Assembly: GCA_004369045.1 (NCBI GenBank)
Contig: ML213523.1
Span: forward strand, 323,688 to 387,687
DNA length: 64,000 bases
Source of the DNA: Heliocybe sulcata
Taxonomy: Eukaryota; Basidiomycota; Agaricomycetes; Gloeophyllales; Gloeophyllaceae
Direction: 5' to 3'
Below, piece after piece: positions 36,399 to 49,100 of this stretch (the stretch's first letter is position 1; each line of letters starts with the position of its first letter). The notes under the pieces are model-generated. The model saw only the letters and a list, made by a program, of their open reading frames with translations, had not been told where the DNA came from and searched no databases. A program made the translations under genes and the position numbers.

Positions 36399-39300
36399 TC
36401 AGGCATCGTTGTGTAGGAGACGACCTCTTGTGTCCATGCCGAACACTGGACTTTATGTCAGTACCCATGCAGACAATGATAACGAGCAAAGACTCACAAT
36501 TAGCAAGCTCGCGGACGCTCAGTCCTGGTTGAAGAAGCACATCAGCATCTATGCGCCATTCTCTTCAAGGTTTGTCACTCACTGCCAACCTTCTTGCCGG
36601 CCCCTTCACCAAGACTTCCCTCAGCGAGATTGCGCTGCAAAATGCAACGTCAGTCATAAGAAGCAGGACTAACCAACGAACAGCCAGGCGCACCTTTCTC
36701 TCCTGCAGCGCCAGGATCCGGTCCTCGACGGTATCCCCGATGACAAGGCGACTGACGAACACTGGTCTGTGCTGTCCGAGGCGGTGAACGCGGTCAAACG
36801 CCTGGTTCTCAATGGCTTCACTCCAGCCGAGGTCCAAGGAGATCACACCTGCGCATTGGCGCAAGGACTTGGTGAGAACCGAAACCAGAGCAGGAGGCAA
36901 GGACTCACGATTAGCTCGTGTCAGGTTCAGACCCACGCCGCCGCACTTCAGCGACATGAGCATGACCTTGGCTTTATCCTTCGCCATGAAGACGCGGACG
37001 GCCTGATCACGCTTAGCACGGTCCATATCACCTTGATATCTACGATGGGTCAGAGCCTGCATAGGGAAGGGGATTGTGTCAACGTACTTGACGTGGAGAA
37101 TACCGTTCTCCGTCAGATAGCTAGACACCAAGTCCAAGTTCTGAGTCCACTGCGAGATGATCAAAGTCTGTGCACGATCTTTCAGTCATCAACCTGAGCA
37201 GCATGCATCGGCGATACCAACCTTCTCATCAGGACCCTCTTTCGCGCACTGTAAAAGGTTCTCCATCATGTGCTGGGATGCGAAAGTCGGTCAGCAACAA
37301 CGAAGTAAAGCTTGTAAGAGACGTGGTTTACCTTCATCTTGGTAGATGGTATGAACTTGGACATGAGCCTGATCTTTCCGTCAGCTGGGCGCACCGGCTC
37401 CGGTGACTTCTTCCCGTAGATGATTTCTGCATCGGCCTCGTCATCCGAGTCCAGCACAATCGCACGAGCCTTTCCCAGACGTTTCTTCTGAGCGCGGCGC
37501 TCATCCTTTTCCTCCTCGTCCTCATCATCTTGCACGATAAAGTCGCGGAGGTCGTCGTCATCTTCGTCTTCTTCCTCCTCATCTTCCTCGTCGTCTTCTA
37601 TGTCATCAGCACCGGCCTCCTCTGCGTCAGACGAGTACATCATGCGGCGGGCATTCCTCTTCCTGGCCTTGCCTTTGGCACTCTTGGTCTTCTTCATAAC
37701 GTCGTCCACGTCCACTCGGTCGCTCTCCGGATTCATGGCCTTCTCCAGCTCCTGGTCGGTTGGCTCGAATGCTAGACGCGAAAACAACTTCGTCTCCGAT
37801 ATGGCGCCGCGGCACGTCGGACCTAAGCATTCGAGCGTCAGTCTTGTGTCAGCGATTATACGGTTCTGACCACCCACAAGGTCTCTCATCCGCCTTGTAC
37901 CGAATCTCGTTGTTGGCGTCGTCGACATGAGGTCCGTTGAGAACATTTTCTAAGCAACCCATAAGCCATCCTCCAAATACCTGATGATACAGCGGATAAC
38001 TCACGGATGCATTCGCGGCAGAAGACATGAGTGCACGGTGTCAGCATAGGATCGACCATGCCGTCCATGCGGATCGGGCATTCTTCATCGTCTGCAGCAG
38101 CGTCATCGGACTGTGTGGCTACTCAATAAATGTAACGCGAAATGGAGGAGCCTTGACCCACCTCCTTCTCTGCTTGGATTCTGTGAAGAGCGGCCTGTTT
38201 GAACCTAAACCTCATTCTGGCTACGAACTCGGGTGACACCAGCTTGGCGGCACGGTCAAGCTCTGACTTGGCTTCGGGCTGGACAAGGCTGTCGTCGATG
38301 CCATCGTCGCCATTAGCGAAAGCGCCGCCTTTCTCATATATGAGGGATGGATGAGAGCATATTTGACGAAGACGGAGAAGCATGACAAGGACTAGAACGA
38401 GATGAGTTACATGAAAGTCACGACATCAAAACTATCGTACCTTGGTGGTAGTTCCTAGTACAGCCAGAGATGTGAGAAAGTTGGCCAAGCGGCATAATGA
38501 AGCTGGACCCACTTTAAGACAGTGCCGGCTCGAAGGAAGCGGTTGAAAACAGCTTGGGACTTGACTTCGACCTACAGTCGTTTAGATCATGGTGTACAAT
38601 ACGTATCGAGGGACATACCATATTATAGATCTCTCGCTCGTCTGTAGTAAATTCGAGCTTGCGTAGCTCAACCGTCTTGGGCGGCAGCTCGACGAGCCGC
38701 TTCCCATCCAACATGGAGTCCTTCTTGCGTCGGATGAGCATCGATGTGAATATCACTTGCAGCCGGGTCGTCGCAAGGGTCGCTACAACGCAGGATGTAG
38801 CGAAAACAAAGCCCACCAGGGACAATACACTTACGATTCTTCTTCTCAAGTCTCGCAACATGGCCGTTGAATTCTTTCCAGTCATACCATGGGCGGATTT
38901 TCAGGAAACGAAGCGTTCCATAGGCATCGCCAAGGCCGTTGATGATTGGCGTGCCTGTTAAGCACCACCTGTACTTTGCGCTCATCTCACTGACAGCACG
39001 GGACACTCCTACGAATCAGAATGTCACTACAAGCGAATGGTAACCTGGCAATGATAACATACTCGTCCGTCTGTTGCGAATGTTCTGCGCTTCATCAATC
39101 ACAATCCGCCACCACTGAACAGGGAAGCATTGTCAGCATGCACAGTATGAGACGTCACGCACTACTCACGTCAACTTCGAAAAGGAGACCACCTGCGTTC
39201 CAGCGAGGAAATCATGTCAGATAGTCTGCTAGCGGGCGAAGCTCAGTGTACTTACGTGTCTGCTTTTTCTTGGATTTTCTGCGACTGGGCGCATCATCAG

Positions 39301-41973
39301 AATAGTCAGAGTCGCTCACAACGAACGAGTCCTTCTTTTTGGCTGATTGGCGGTTCCGCTGCTTCTTCTTCTTCTCTTGCGCCTCCGCATCTGGCCATTC
39401 CATGGCAAGAGTCTGTACATACACGACATGAATTGCCCAGATCCAATGCAAAGTAATGAGTCACTGACCCCAAACGTCGTCAGAATGACATCGTACTTCA
39501 ACAAATCTGACTTCTTCCTCGGCTTGGTTTGTCCTGGGGAACGCGTCTCCAAATGCCTCTGAACGATGGAAGGCACACATACCATGATAGATGAGGCAGG
39601 TTATCCCGCAGTCCGTCTTGGACTCCAGCTCCATCTGCCACTGGTCGAGCAGTGCAAGAGGAGCCACGATCAGCGTGGTCTTCTGCATTGGATCATCAGA
39701 CTGGTTGGAGACTATCACAGACATCCTAACAGCATGATTCGGGTCAACACACAAAATAACAGAGCCAGAGCGTCCTTACATCTGCACCGTCTTTCCGAGA
39801 CCCATCTCATCTGCCATGCACCCGCCTCTGTAAATACTCTTCTCCATACCAAGCATCCAGGCAACACCTATAGCCTGGTGTGGCATGAGCGCAACTGTCA
39901 TGCCTGGCAAAGGATCAAAGATGCTGTTCAAGTTCAATTTTGCAAGCGCGCGGTCAACGGAGGCGTTGCCGTCAAACTGTTCAGCGTTGCCCGCAGCCAC
40001 CAGGAACTTATCAATGCTGAATCGCCCAGGTCATGAGTCAACAGCGCGCTTCCATCAGGAACTGGACAGAGGACGTACTCATCCGCCTTCGCAATAGGCC
40101 CAGCAAACGTATCTTTACCTCTTCCGAAGAAGTCCCCGTTCTCGTCGAAATAGTCGTCGCCTCTGTGTGCCCTGCCGTTGTTGGCCATCATATTCGGCCA
40201 CGCAGGCGGAACGTTCTCGACATCACTGTCAGGCGGTGATACGTCAACTCTCGGCATCTTGAGCTTCTCGTCAAAGTTCCGTTTCAAGGCAGCATTGTAT
40301 GAGCTGAGCGCTCCGTCAGCGAGAAGAGACTTCTGTTCTGCCTTCACAGTAGGAAGAGGATACCTGCTGTTCGATGAAGAGGCGACGGGCTGCGAGGGAC
40401 CGGGGACCAGCACGTCCCAAGGCTTCGGCTCATCGTAGGCATGTCGGTGATAAGCACCAGCGTACGGCTGCCGCGGCGCAGCAACATGGTTCATGCCAGG
40501 TTGAACCGATAGTCCGCGAAGGCCAGGAAGACCAGGCAAGCCCTGACCATGCTCGGCTCGGCCTGGCTGAGCAGCGGGGTACGCTGTCCTAGGGAACCGC
40601 GCAGCGGTTGGGATTGACGTATCCAGTGTATCCCTCTTTCGCACGAGCGCCGCCATCTGTGACTGTAAGTTTTGCAGGCGCGTCGTCTCGCTCTTCGTCT
40701 TCGTCTTCTTCCGCTTGATGCGGTCGATCTGGGGCTGCAAGTGGAGCATGGAAGCTCGCACGTCATCGATCTGAGAGCGAATATCGTTGACCTCGGCCGC
40801 GCTCTTGACGGGAGACAGGTCAACGAACAAGGCGGGCATGGGTGGCGAGATCCGCTGCTTCTTCACAGGCAGGAGGACACCCTCGTCGTCAGACTCGGGT
40901 TCCGAGAGCTTCGGGAACGCTGCGCTAGCATATCGCTTTCGGGAGACGGTAGGCTCGATGTGCTCGAATTTCGGGGCAGACAGCATGGGTCTGCTCGAGG
41001 TGGGCTGCCTAGCAGCAGTGAGGGGAAGAGTGTAATCGTTCCCATGGACGGTGGGCTCGACAAGCTCGGATTTCATGGTAGGAGCAAATGGGTTCCTGCT
41101 CGGTGTGGAGCGCTTCACAGGAGTAAGGGGGTTGTACTTTGGAGGGTCGAGGCTAGCGTCTAGCACACTCAGGATGCCCGCCTTTCTTGCTGATTCTGGC
41201 GTCTTCGCTTGGGACGAAGAAGGAGCGCTCATGGCGCTGCGAGAAGATGACTGCATGCGGAGGAAGAGTAAATATATGCTATCGCAGGGATGCAGTGCGC
41301 ATACCGTGCTTGCTCCAAGCTTCTTGGCTTTCTCGGCCTTCAGACGTCTTAAGCACCCTTGCTTATGGGGAGGATAGTTACTTATATGCGCCTGAACAAT
41401 TCCATGATTACAAGCCAAAAGAATATGTTCTATGAACGACTCACACGATAGGCGCTGAGAGAACCGAGCCCATCCTTTCTTCCGCCGTCCTTTGGGGCGA
41501 TTCGGGGCGTGAGTGGTATGTCAGCCCCGGTTTGACAACCATCCTCAAGGCACCGCACAATCCCTACTACACCAGGTATAGAGCTCAGTCAGGACTAGGA
41601 TTTAACTATTGGACAAGCGCATTATAACTCACACCCTCTTCCAGGCTGAAGTACGACAGTGAACTATATATGGACACACGTAAGGGACGCGATTAGGGGC
41701 TAATCCAGAGCGCACCGAGTACGTACGTTGGTGTCGTCCGAGCAAAGATTCAAGTGTCTCTGCAACTCCTTTAGGTAGCAATCCGGGATAGCTGAGACCT
41801 ATGCCAATGTCAAATAAAGGTGATGAAAATATGCTTTTACATGATGCACCCGACATAGGCCCGGTGCGCATCACGAAGCGTTGAAGTCTATTTCGAGTAC
41901 TTACTGGTGTATTTGGGTGCAGTCCTAGGGTACGTTTGGCAAGCAACACGAGCTCCTCCTCAGAGAGAGCCAT
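36399..41973 (-). CDS. SNF2-family DNA translocase with internal RING (Rad5/Rad16/Uls1 group)
   Basis: A long gene with many exons. All motifs of a Swi2/Snf2 ATPase occur in order: MPHQAIGVAWMLGMEK, ADEMGLGKT (I), LIVAPLALLDQW (Ia), VIDEAQNIRN (II, DEAQ form), CLTGTPIINGLGDAYG (III), LIISQWTQNLDLV (IV), MLMSLKCGGVGLNLT (V) and FDRVHRLGQ (VI). A C3HC4 RING (CPICMDG...CTHVFCREC...CPTCRG) is inserted between the two lobes, placing it with the Rad5/Rad16/Uls1 group. These proteins act on chromatin or stalled forks and can be SUMO-targeted or ordinary ubiquitin ligases. A very acidic stretch (about 37500-37620) follows the RING. The disordered N-terminal region begins in the exon ending at 40079. 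A near-perfect Kozak ATG at 41973 (MALSEEELVLLAKRTLGL) probably starts the gene, with junctions between 41973 and 41256 unresolved; 41256 is the alternative start. The stop is at 36399. Confidence 0.85.
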
Positions 41974-43639
41974 GGTGGCAAAAGCTGTAGAGATGTGGTA
42001 GGGAACGAAGAGACGCGACCCACTTTAACGCGTCCTTATCTAGCGCGTCTAGTTCCCACGAAGAAGGATGGCGCGCGTCCAGAAATGGAAATCCCGCCAT
42101 GAAAGTCACGTGCCACGCGTTATGGCCACAGGCTGGGGCTACGAATCTTCACGACCTTGTATTCCTGCCCTGGCAGCTGGCTGGTTGGTCCTACTATTAC
42201 GGAGCTCGTCAGCGCCGCCCCCTGGATGTCACGTCCATGATTCGTCAAGGCGGAGACTACGTAAATATGATGCTGCTCCTTCAGATCTGAGGATATACCC
42301 CCGCCTATTCGGGATATCCGAAGGAGTACCTAGGATATATTCATCGGATATACCACGCTGTAGAGGCGGTTTACGCACAAGACATTGTCCACCGGTCGCC
42401 GAGCCACTGCTAGCCAGCAAAAATTTCGTGCGCGACGTTGACAGGTCGCCGCAATACAGAACGAAAGACAATTATGTTAACAAAACACCAAACATGACAC
42501 TAGTCAGACATACCGTCTGGAGAGCCAGTCGCCGACATCGAGCATACGATGAGGAGACTGAGGACAGGTCCCGTAGCCCTGGGCCACTGACTGTTCACAT
42601 CCTGACAGCCTCTTGTTCGGGATCCATAGCTCTTTAGCCAACACTGCGAGATCGTAGCCCAATATCCCGATAGCCCTTAGAAGGGGCTATAAACCAGGGC
42701 TTTCTGCGCGTTCCTGACCCGCACTAGCAGATCCACGGATTCCATAACCTATCCATTCAAGTTTCAGCACTTGGCCCATCCGCAAACAGTAGGAAAGCTG
42801 ATGCTATACACCTTGGAAGACGACGCTGGACCTCCAATGTGCTCTCCATAGTCACTCCAGAGTCTTGATGCTGTGTATACTTCTTGAAATATCATCATAT
42901 ATGATACTCGTCCCTCTGAAACAGCTCAGTCACCTGTCGCAACAGAGTTGAGGAAGAAACGTACCATACTACAGGCAGGTCCTCATGGTTACTGATGAAC
43001 CTGTCAAACTGACACGGTGATGCGAGTCGTGACATTCCCCTTGGCCTGCTATGGTAGAGGTTTTCAGAGGGTCCGGAGTATCCGCAAGGCCCTAGAACCC
43101 ATTCACGACTGTGACACCTTTCATTTGAGCACTCTTGCCGAAGGCTATCCGCGTCCGTTGGCAGCGGGCTCTTCCGACTTGTGCGTCGAGGAGATTGAAA
43201 GGAGCAAGCCATGCACATGCCCACACTGGCGATCATCTGTCTGTTAGTCACAAGACCAGCACACGCACCGTTACTTGCAGTCTTCAAACCACGATTATCT
43301 CAAGGCAGACAGCATGAAAACCGAACCATTCTAATCCATCATGGAGAGTTCGTAACACGAGACCAACCAAGCGACAGTAAAACGAATGCGATCGTTCGAA
43401 ACCGAGGATATCGAGATAATGCAGGATATGAGATATGAAGGCTGATATACAAGATCGAGAGGCGAGAATTAGTTCGGGGTCCAGTGATAGTAGCATAGTC
43501 ACAGTAAACGTAAAGCAAGACGACAAGTAGGTCTCCAGTGGTACAGGTATAAAGCGCCGGCAAGATGGCGTTGCTGGAAATCAGTCAGTTCATTCTGAAC
43601 ATACACTCAGTTAGCGCCGAGACGAGACTCACTTCCAAG
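41974..43639. other. Gene-poor interval
   Basis: Lies between the start of the SNF2 gene (-) and the 3' end of the UBL3-like gene (-). A plus-strand open frame of 189 codons (42068-42637) has no family resemblance and irregular composition, so it is not called. Confidence 0.4.
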
Positions 43640-44465
43640 TCAGCAAATGATACATTTGCAGCAGCCAGCGTCGTCGCCATCAGTGTCTGCGCCGGCTCCC
43701 TGACCATCCGTCGTGCGTCTTCTTCGTCTACCTTTCTTTTTCAAACCGTCGTCTTCACCAGCCTGCCCGTACGGTCGAATAGAAAGATGAACAATTGTCG
43801 CAGGACCGTGCTCCGGTGCGGACGGTGATGCAGATGAGATGGGGAAATTCAGTTCTGCGGGCGATCATCAACATCCTCTCTTGAGGTAGAAGTTATTGGA
43901 CTCACTGGATAGGGTATCATCATCCTGGAGTATCTTCCCCAAGTACAAAATCCGCAGAAATGAGGGCGCCGGTGGACGTTCGTCATTCCATTCCGAATCT
44001 TGAAGGTGTTGAGGACACGATCGGCTCAGGCAGAGACCACTCACCATTTGGCCAAGCGTTCCAAACCAGCTCCTTCACTCTCCCCACTGTGGTCTCAGGC
44101 TCAAACGACATCGTGCGTCTCTTCCCTGTCACGAGCAAGAATGTGATTGCACACTTTGGCGTCTGCGGCACCGTCTCTTGTTCCTGTTCCTGTCCTTGCT
44201 CCGCCTCGCCAGCCTCTTCTTGCCCTCCAGCAGCATCCATCACACCGTCCGCGTCCGACACCGAACCAGGGCGCGTGTCATTAACCCTCGTAAATGAGGT
44301 CCGGGCGGAAGCAGGCGCCGTTCCCAGCACGTCGATCCTCCGGAAATGGTGTGCCTCCGCCTCGTGCACGGAGGGTGGCACAGAATATGAAGTTCCCGGA
44401 CGCGGCTCGAAGTCTATGTGGATGCGACTGTCACTAGATGGCCGCGCAGGTGCGGGGTCGCTCAT
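43640..44465 (-). CDS. Membrane-anchored ubiquitin-fold protein (UBL3/MUB-like)
   Basis: Three exons (44465-44045, 43998-43906, 43854-43640) encode 242 residues in consistent phase. The N-terminal 110 residues are disordered. The ubiquitin-like fold begins with ITFLLVTGKRRTMSFEPETT, continues through VGRVKELVWNAWPNDSEW with intron 1 at the turn, and ends with SFLRILYLGKILQDDDTLS and ATIVHLSIRP. The WNAWP...WNDERPP spacing and LRILYLGKIL match the UBL3/MUB family rather than ubiquitin itself: there is no terminal Gly-Gly. After a Lys/Arg patch (KKKGRRRRTT), the protein ends GCCKCIIC, where the last four residues form a CaaX prenylation box and the extra cysteines could be palmitoylated. It should therefore sit on the plasma membrane or endomembranes, as in plants and animals, where it docks E2 enzymes or sorts cargo. 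Confidence 0.85.
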
Positions 44466-45523
44466 GATGGTCGAAGAGAGAGCAGCAGCCTGAGTAACGC
44501 GGGGAAAAGGGAAGACTCTAGCTTGGTCGTGCGAGCGGTAGAGGTTGGGGCCGCGTATGGGGAAGTCTATATGTAGAAGCGCGTAGAGTTGGGGTACTAA
44601 GGGTCATGAGCTCCGAGCGACGGAAGTACTACGAATGAATACGGACCAGAAGCGCTGAGTACCCTGATTGTCGGATGCGGTTTCCCAGGTCAATCACGGG
44701 CCTGGAGAGACGGGTCTGGGATGAACGGCGCGCTCCCAACGCACTTGAAAGTCCTGAAATGCCCGTCGCAATGGCCAGACCAGAGGTAGAGGATAGTCTG
44801 GACCAGCGGCTGGCCGCAAAGGACTGCTTCCAAGTCGCGAGATCTGAACGAAGCACGCCACGTGTTGCGGGGTAAGGAGAAGATTCGGCGGATTCCGTCT
44901 GCGTAAGGTACGTACATTTTCAGGGTCCGCTTTCCCGCATTCGGAGAAACGATGCCAATCAAACCCATAATATTCTACGGCAGCATGCAACTCATATCAG
45001 GTAGGACACGTCGTGATACATCAACTTGTCTTCTAATGTTATTCGAACTCCAGAGAATGCACCAGTCTTCGCGTATCAGTGAACTTTTCAACCACGACGC
45101 TTGGGCGACCCGGAGTCCACTCATCCGAGATTGCGTACAGAAATTGATCTCGTTCGGGGAAGTTCGGTAGCTGCAGCCACTCCTGCACGCGGACTGATGT
45201 GTATGTATCAAATGGTAGCCTTGACTGATGGTTTCAGAGGAAAGGTTACAGCTCGGTGGCCTCCCGAGCTCGCGAGCGTAAGCCTTAAGACCTGCTTCAT
45301 GTGATGTATTAAGTCTTATAGTGAGGTTTTTACTCGAGCTGGACTTATGTTCCAGCGGTGATTGGACCTCGAGGCTCGGGTCGTAGAGCGCTAGTAGTAT
45401 GATGTCATTCCCTTTGCTTGACTTCCAAATATGGAAGGTCGATAGCTCGAATGAGACGGACTTCCTTTGACGTTCGAGAGACGTCGTACTTGTGCAATGA
45501 CGCACATCGAGTACTCAGCCTGG
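44466..45523. other. Gene-poor interval left of the foldback
   Basis: No supported gene. A minus-strand open frame of 176 codons (44975-45505) is long for chance but shows no motif, promoter or splice partner. Confidence 0.35.
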
Positions 45524-45530
45524 TATAAAA
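45524..45530 (+). promoter_or_regulatory. TATA box with CT-rich initiator, upstream of the foldback
   Basis: TATAAAA is followed by a pyrimidine tract (TTTCTTTCCTTCCTCCGTC, about 45559-45578), a standard fungal core promoter. The first ATG (45583) opens a frame of only 39 codons (MHHRSALSYYNDILWPCLRT...). A transcript from here would run into the 331-bp foldback at 45781. Confidence 0.4.
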
Positions 45531-45635
45531 CCAGGAGCTGCATATCCAAGTATCTGGTCTTTCTTTCCTTCCTCCGTCATCAATGCATCATCGCTCAGCG
45601 CTCAGCTACTACAACGATATCCTGTGGCCATGCTT

Positions 45636-45718
45636 AAGGACTCCGATGAAATACTACGCCCAACATCTGTGGTACAACGACCTTTGCATTGATTCCAGCT
45701 GAAAACCTCGGAGTCCTT
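45636..45718. repeat. Short inverted repeat (11-bp arms)
   Basis: AAGGACTCCGA at 45636-45646 is matched exactly by its reverse complement TCGGAGTCCTT at 45708-45718, with a 61-base spacer. It lies between the TATA box and the large foldback. Confidence 0.7.
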
Positions 45719-45780
45719 CGGCGAAACCTCATTCCGACCCTACCGTGCTGTTGCGTTGGGGGAACGGGGACGCGACGTGA

Positions 45781-46111
45781 CCCTATATCCTGGACGGAGC
45801 TCCGGTGAGGTAAGTGTCATCGGTGTTGTCCATGACAGGAGGTGCATAGGGAGGCCAGAACTTGCACTTTCTGGTCTCAAAGGATGCAAGGAGGAAGAAT
45901 TTATATTTTATCATTTCATTTTTCACCCGCCGGGTGTTGGGAGTATTGAACATGCCTACGCGACGTCCCGTGTCCAGCTCCCCCAACACCCCGTGGGTGA
46001 AAAATGAAACAAAATCCTTCCTCCTCACATGCTTGAGACCAGGAATGACAATCTCTCGCCTCCCTGCCTACTTCGCAACTACCTTGCCGAAACTCCGGCC
46101 AGGACATAGGG
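45781..46111. repeat. 331-bp imperfect foldback (inverted repeat with short loop)
   Basis: The left arm (45781-45942) and right arm (45979-46111) are imperfect reverse complements around a loop of about 36 bases. Outer ends match as CCCTATxTCCTGGxCGGAG, inner ends as TTTCATTTTTCACCC followed by GGGTGTTGGG. Shared blocks such as GGTCTCAA and GAGGAGGAA lie between. The left arm is longer by about 30 bases because of two small indels. No clear target-site duplication flanks it and no coding capacity is evident. It could be a MITE-like element, an inverted local duplication or a hairpin-RNA locus. Confidence 0.85.
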
Positions 46112-49100
46112 ACGCTTTGCCCATATCCCGTGTGCGCCGTCGCCGTGTCGCCACAGTCTATTGCGCAAGCTGTCGCGTCTACAGTCGAAACATCCGAACA
46201 TCTGGATTCTGCGCACGTACACCCGCCCCAGATATTGTTCGTCGACGGAAAGCTCCGGCATCGCGCAGATATTTGTTAGTTCGCAAAGAAGAGCTTCGTA
46301 GCATGGTACAATCAAACGTGCTGCCGTAGCCAAATTATAGGTCCGATTCTGACATCGTTTCTCCTCCTACGAATAGCGTCTTGACCGCCTCCAGGGCCGT
46401 TGTGATCCATCAACTCATCAACTGCACAGAGCGATCCGGTATTTCTTACTCCGGCAAACTCCGGATCTTTCATTATACAAGCGCCCGGTTTCGTATGCGC
46501 CTTTTTCGCCTACTCACTGTCTATTATGATTAGTTGTCAGGCACTGCTTGAACCTTCCCTAGGAACTACACAGACATGGACCTTCATCTAAGTATATAAC
46601 TGCAGCTTCCCCGCGGTCGCGACCGAGCCAGACGGCTCATGCTCTCAGGCCAGACCGTGGCTCGTGCTAACATTCCATTCTCTAACTGAATCACGGACTC
46701 TTTCAAGATGCTCGCGCTGGTGTTGATCTGCGTCAGCAATTAGTAACCGACCCAGCGCAGCGTACTCTCACTGCTCGCCGCGCTCTGTGGCACCCCGAAC
46801 TCGGGACTTCACCATTTAATGCAGTACGGCCTTGTCGCTGAGCGCTCCAGCAGACGGTGCGGTCGGCTTATATTCGTCGTATCATCGGCTTGGTACTGGC
46901 GACTGTCTCAATATGACCACTTCATACCTGGGGTTCGTCCAAATCCCGGGACTGGATTGGATACCCAGTGTTTGACTGCGAGCGTACTCGAGACGCAGGT
47001 ATCAAGTGAGACCGGGTAACAGGAGAACACGTAACTCGTTGTGGAAAGCAGATGAGCGTCGGCGCCCAGGGATAGATCGGTTCGTGATACATGGACGATC
47101 CATGAGGTTAGCCAGCTGAAGACAGGCAGGACGAACGGTCGAAATACCGAGGAGAAGACAAGGGCGAAGAATGGCATACCGATGAGATATCGTCGCAGCC
47201 AACAGCCAAGGAGTCAAGGAAACAGTTCGGAGCAAGTGTCACCGAGCCTTACAGTTGGTGTCGGGAGCAGTACCAGTACCTGTCATTCGCATGGCCTCCT
47301 CCAAATATACATCCAGCTTGGTGAGGCAGCATTATAATTAGAGCGTCGAAGCAGGATCAGGGACATCTCTCTCAGCGGCTGTGTAGAGAGGTGAGAGAAG
47401 AGAAGTCGAGGAAGCGTCCAGATGAGATGGGACCGTGCGGTTGAGCAAGAGGTATGGTTGACTGCTGCGATGCTTGAAAACGGAATGATAGCCGAGGGAC
47501 GGTCCAGTATTTCAGGCCTTGTTGTCCTGCGCGATGATAAATATTTGCCAGCTGTCCCAGCATGTGAGGGCCCTGCGCGCTGATCCGCGGGATAGACACA
47601 CTCCACTCACCTCGCCCTAGCTGCCGCTCCTCAGGCCCGGGCTAGGGAATGTGACATACCTTTCATTAACGACGTGACGAGCCGGGGCAGGTCGGATATG
47701 GGAGAGTAACAGAGTAAGAAGTACAGCGTATAGTCATGCCACGCATTAGGGGATTCCGAAAACCGCTCGGTTGTCGTGCTGGGTGTAATCAGACAGCTAC
47801 CGGTAGATGTCGGCCCTGTCGCTATACGTTTGAGTTCAGTACAGCGTTCCAGAGGGTGCACTGAATTTTACACATTCTGTGCAGTTGCAGAGGAAATGCT
47901 GCGGCACACGAAGCTTATTTCAGTGGCTATCTGCCTGGAGCTCGATCCAGCTTGTTTGCAGAGTCAGCGAGAACAGCAGTGTATAGCGAGCGTGCTGAGA
48001 TGGACTGTTGGGAGTTTCCTGGCCTCAGTAGAGCCAGCAGGAAAAATCTCCAGACGTCCGAGGAGTCCGAGAGCGTCGCTCGTAGCAAGTCAGACCGCTG
48101 AAGCTCAAAGGTAGACCGGCTGTCGTTCGTCGTTGTCGACAACTCTGGCTGACGTAGTGTACTCTTTGTAAAGAACTTCGTATATCTTCCCCTTCCTTGT
48201 TTCAAGCCAAACGATTCTGGCGAATATACGACATAACTACAGAAAAGGTAACAGTCCAAATAAGGGAAAACATAACCTCCAACATTACCCCCTCCTCAAG
48301 CCTTTTGCTCCTGCAATGGGTTAGTATCTCCCATTCTACAAGGCAAAAGACGGTACAGACGACGTAATAGCTCCCGTGTTAATAGCATATACGGTCAACA
48401 TCTTGATGCGTCCATCTGATCTGAGTAGGACATCTCTAATAAGTCGCAGACGCGCCCGTCTCTTCCCGAAAAAAAGTTCATGGCTGGAGCAACATACATA
48501 TATATTCTCCCTATCTCTCAAGAACGTTCAACAAGCTGATCGATCGGTCGTCATATGTAGACGTACCTTGCAGCGGAACAAGTAGCTGTTGTCAGTGTAG
48601 CCGAATAAAGCCGAGTACCCGGATCTAGTGTAAACTCTGTGGCAGAGTCGAGCACGGGCGCGATCGAAACGCGGAGCACCGTGAAACTTTCAGTGGCGGC
48701 GGCGGGTACCTTCGTTATCCCAACAAAGTTCGCTCGCCTGCCCTCAGATGGTGGCGGCTACAAACCGAAGATATACTAATACTCGTTCAGAGACGGGATA
48801 TTAGCCTAGGATATGACATGTCGACGCACTGCAGCCATTTCGTAGGAGTGGCGCGCGGCGCCCAGGTTGTGCTAAAATCCCACCTATTGCAGTTGTTGGA
48901 GAAGCTCTTGGCCTGCTCTCTCGCTGATGCTGCCCTACACATATGGTCACGCCGATGCCCGACTGTGGCAGGAGCATTTCTCGGAGGGTGCGTCGTTCCG
49001 CAACAGTTCCTGAGAGGTGAATGTGCCTGACGTGGGTACAATCCAGATCTATCCGTGATGCAAACATCGCATCGCCCCTCGGAATGGAAATTCTGGCGGT

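Noticed and set aside
42068-42637. 189-codon plus-strand frame upstream of the SNF2 gene
   Set aside because: No motif, irregular composition with many Arg/Ser/Cys, and no intron or orthologue-like segment; probably chance.
44975-45505. 176-codon minus-strand frame
   Set aside because: Long for chance but without recognisable motif, promoter or neighbouring exons; left as unassigned rather than called.
46900-47861. Minus-strand hydrophobic fragments suggesting a membrane protein
   Set aside because: Three or more frames look partly coding, but they could not be joined by consistent GT...AG introns and matched no family; noted only as an unassigned interval.
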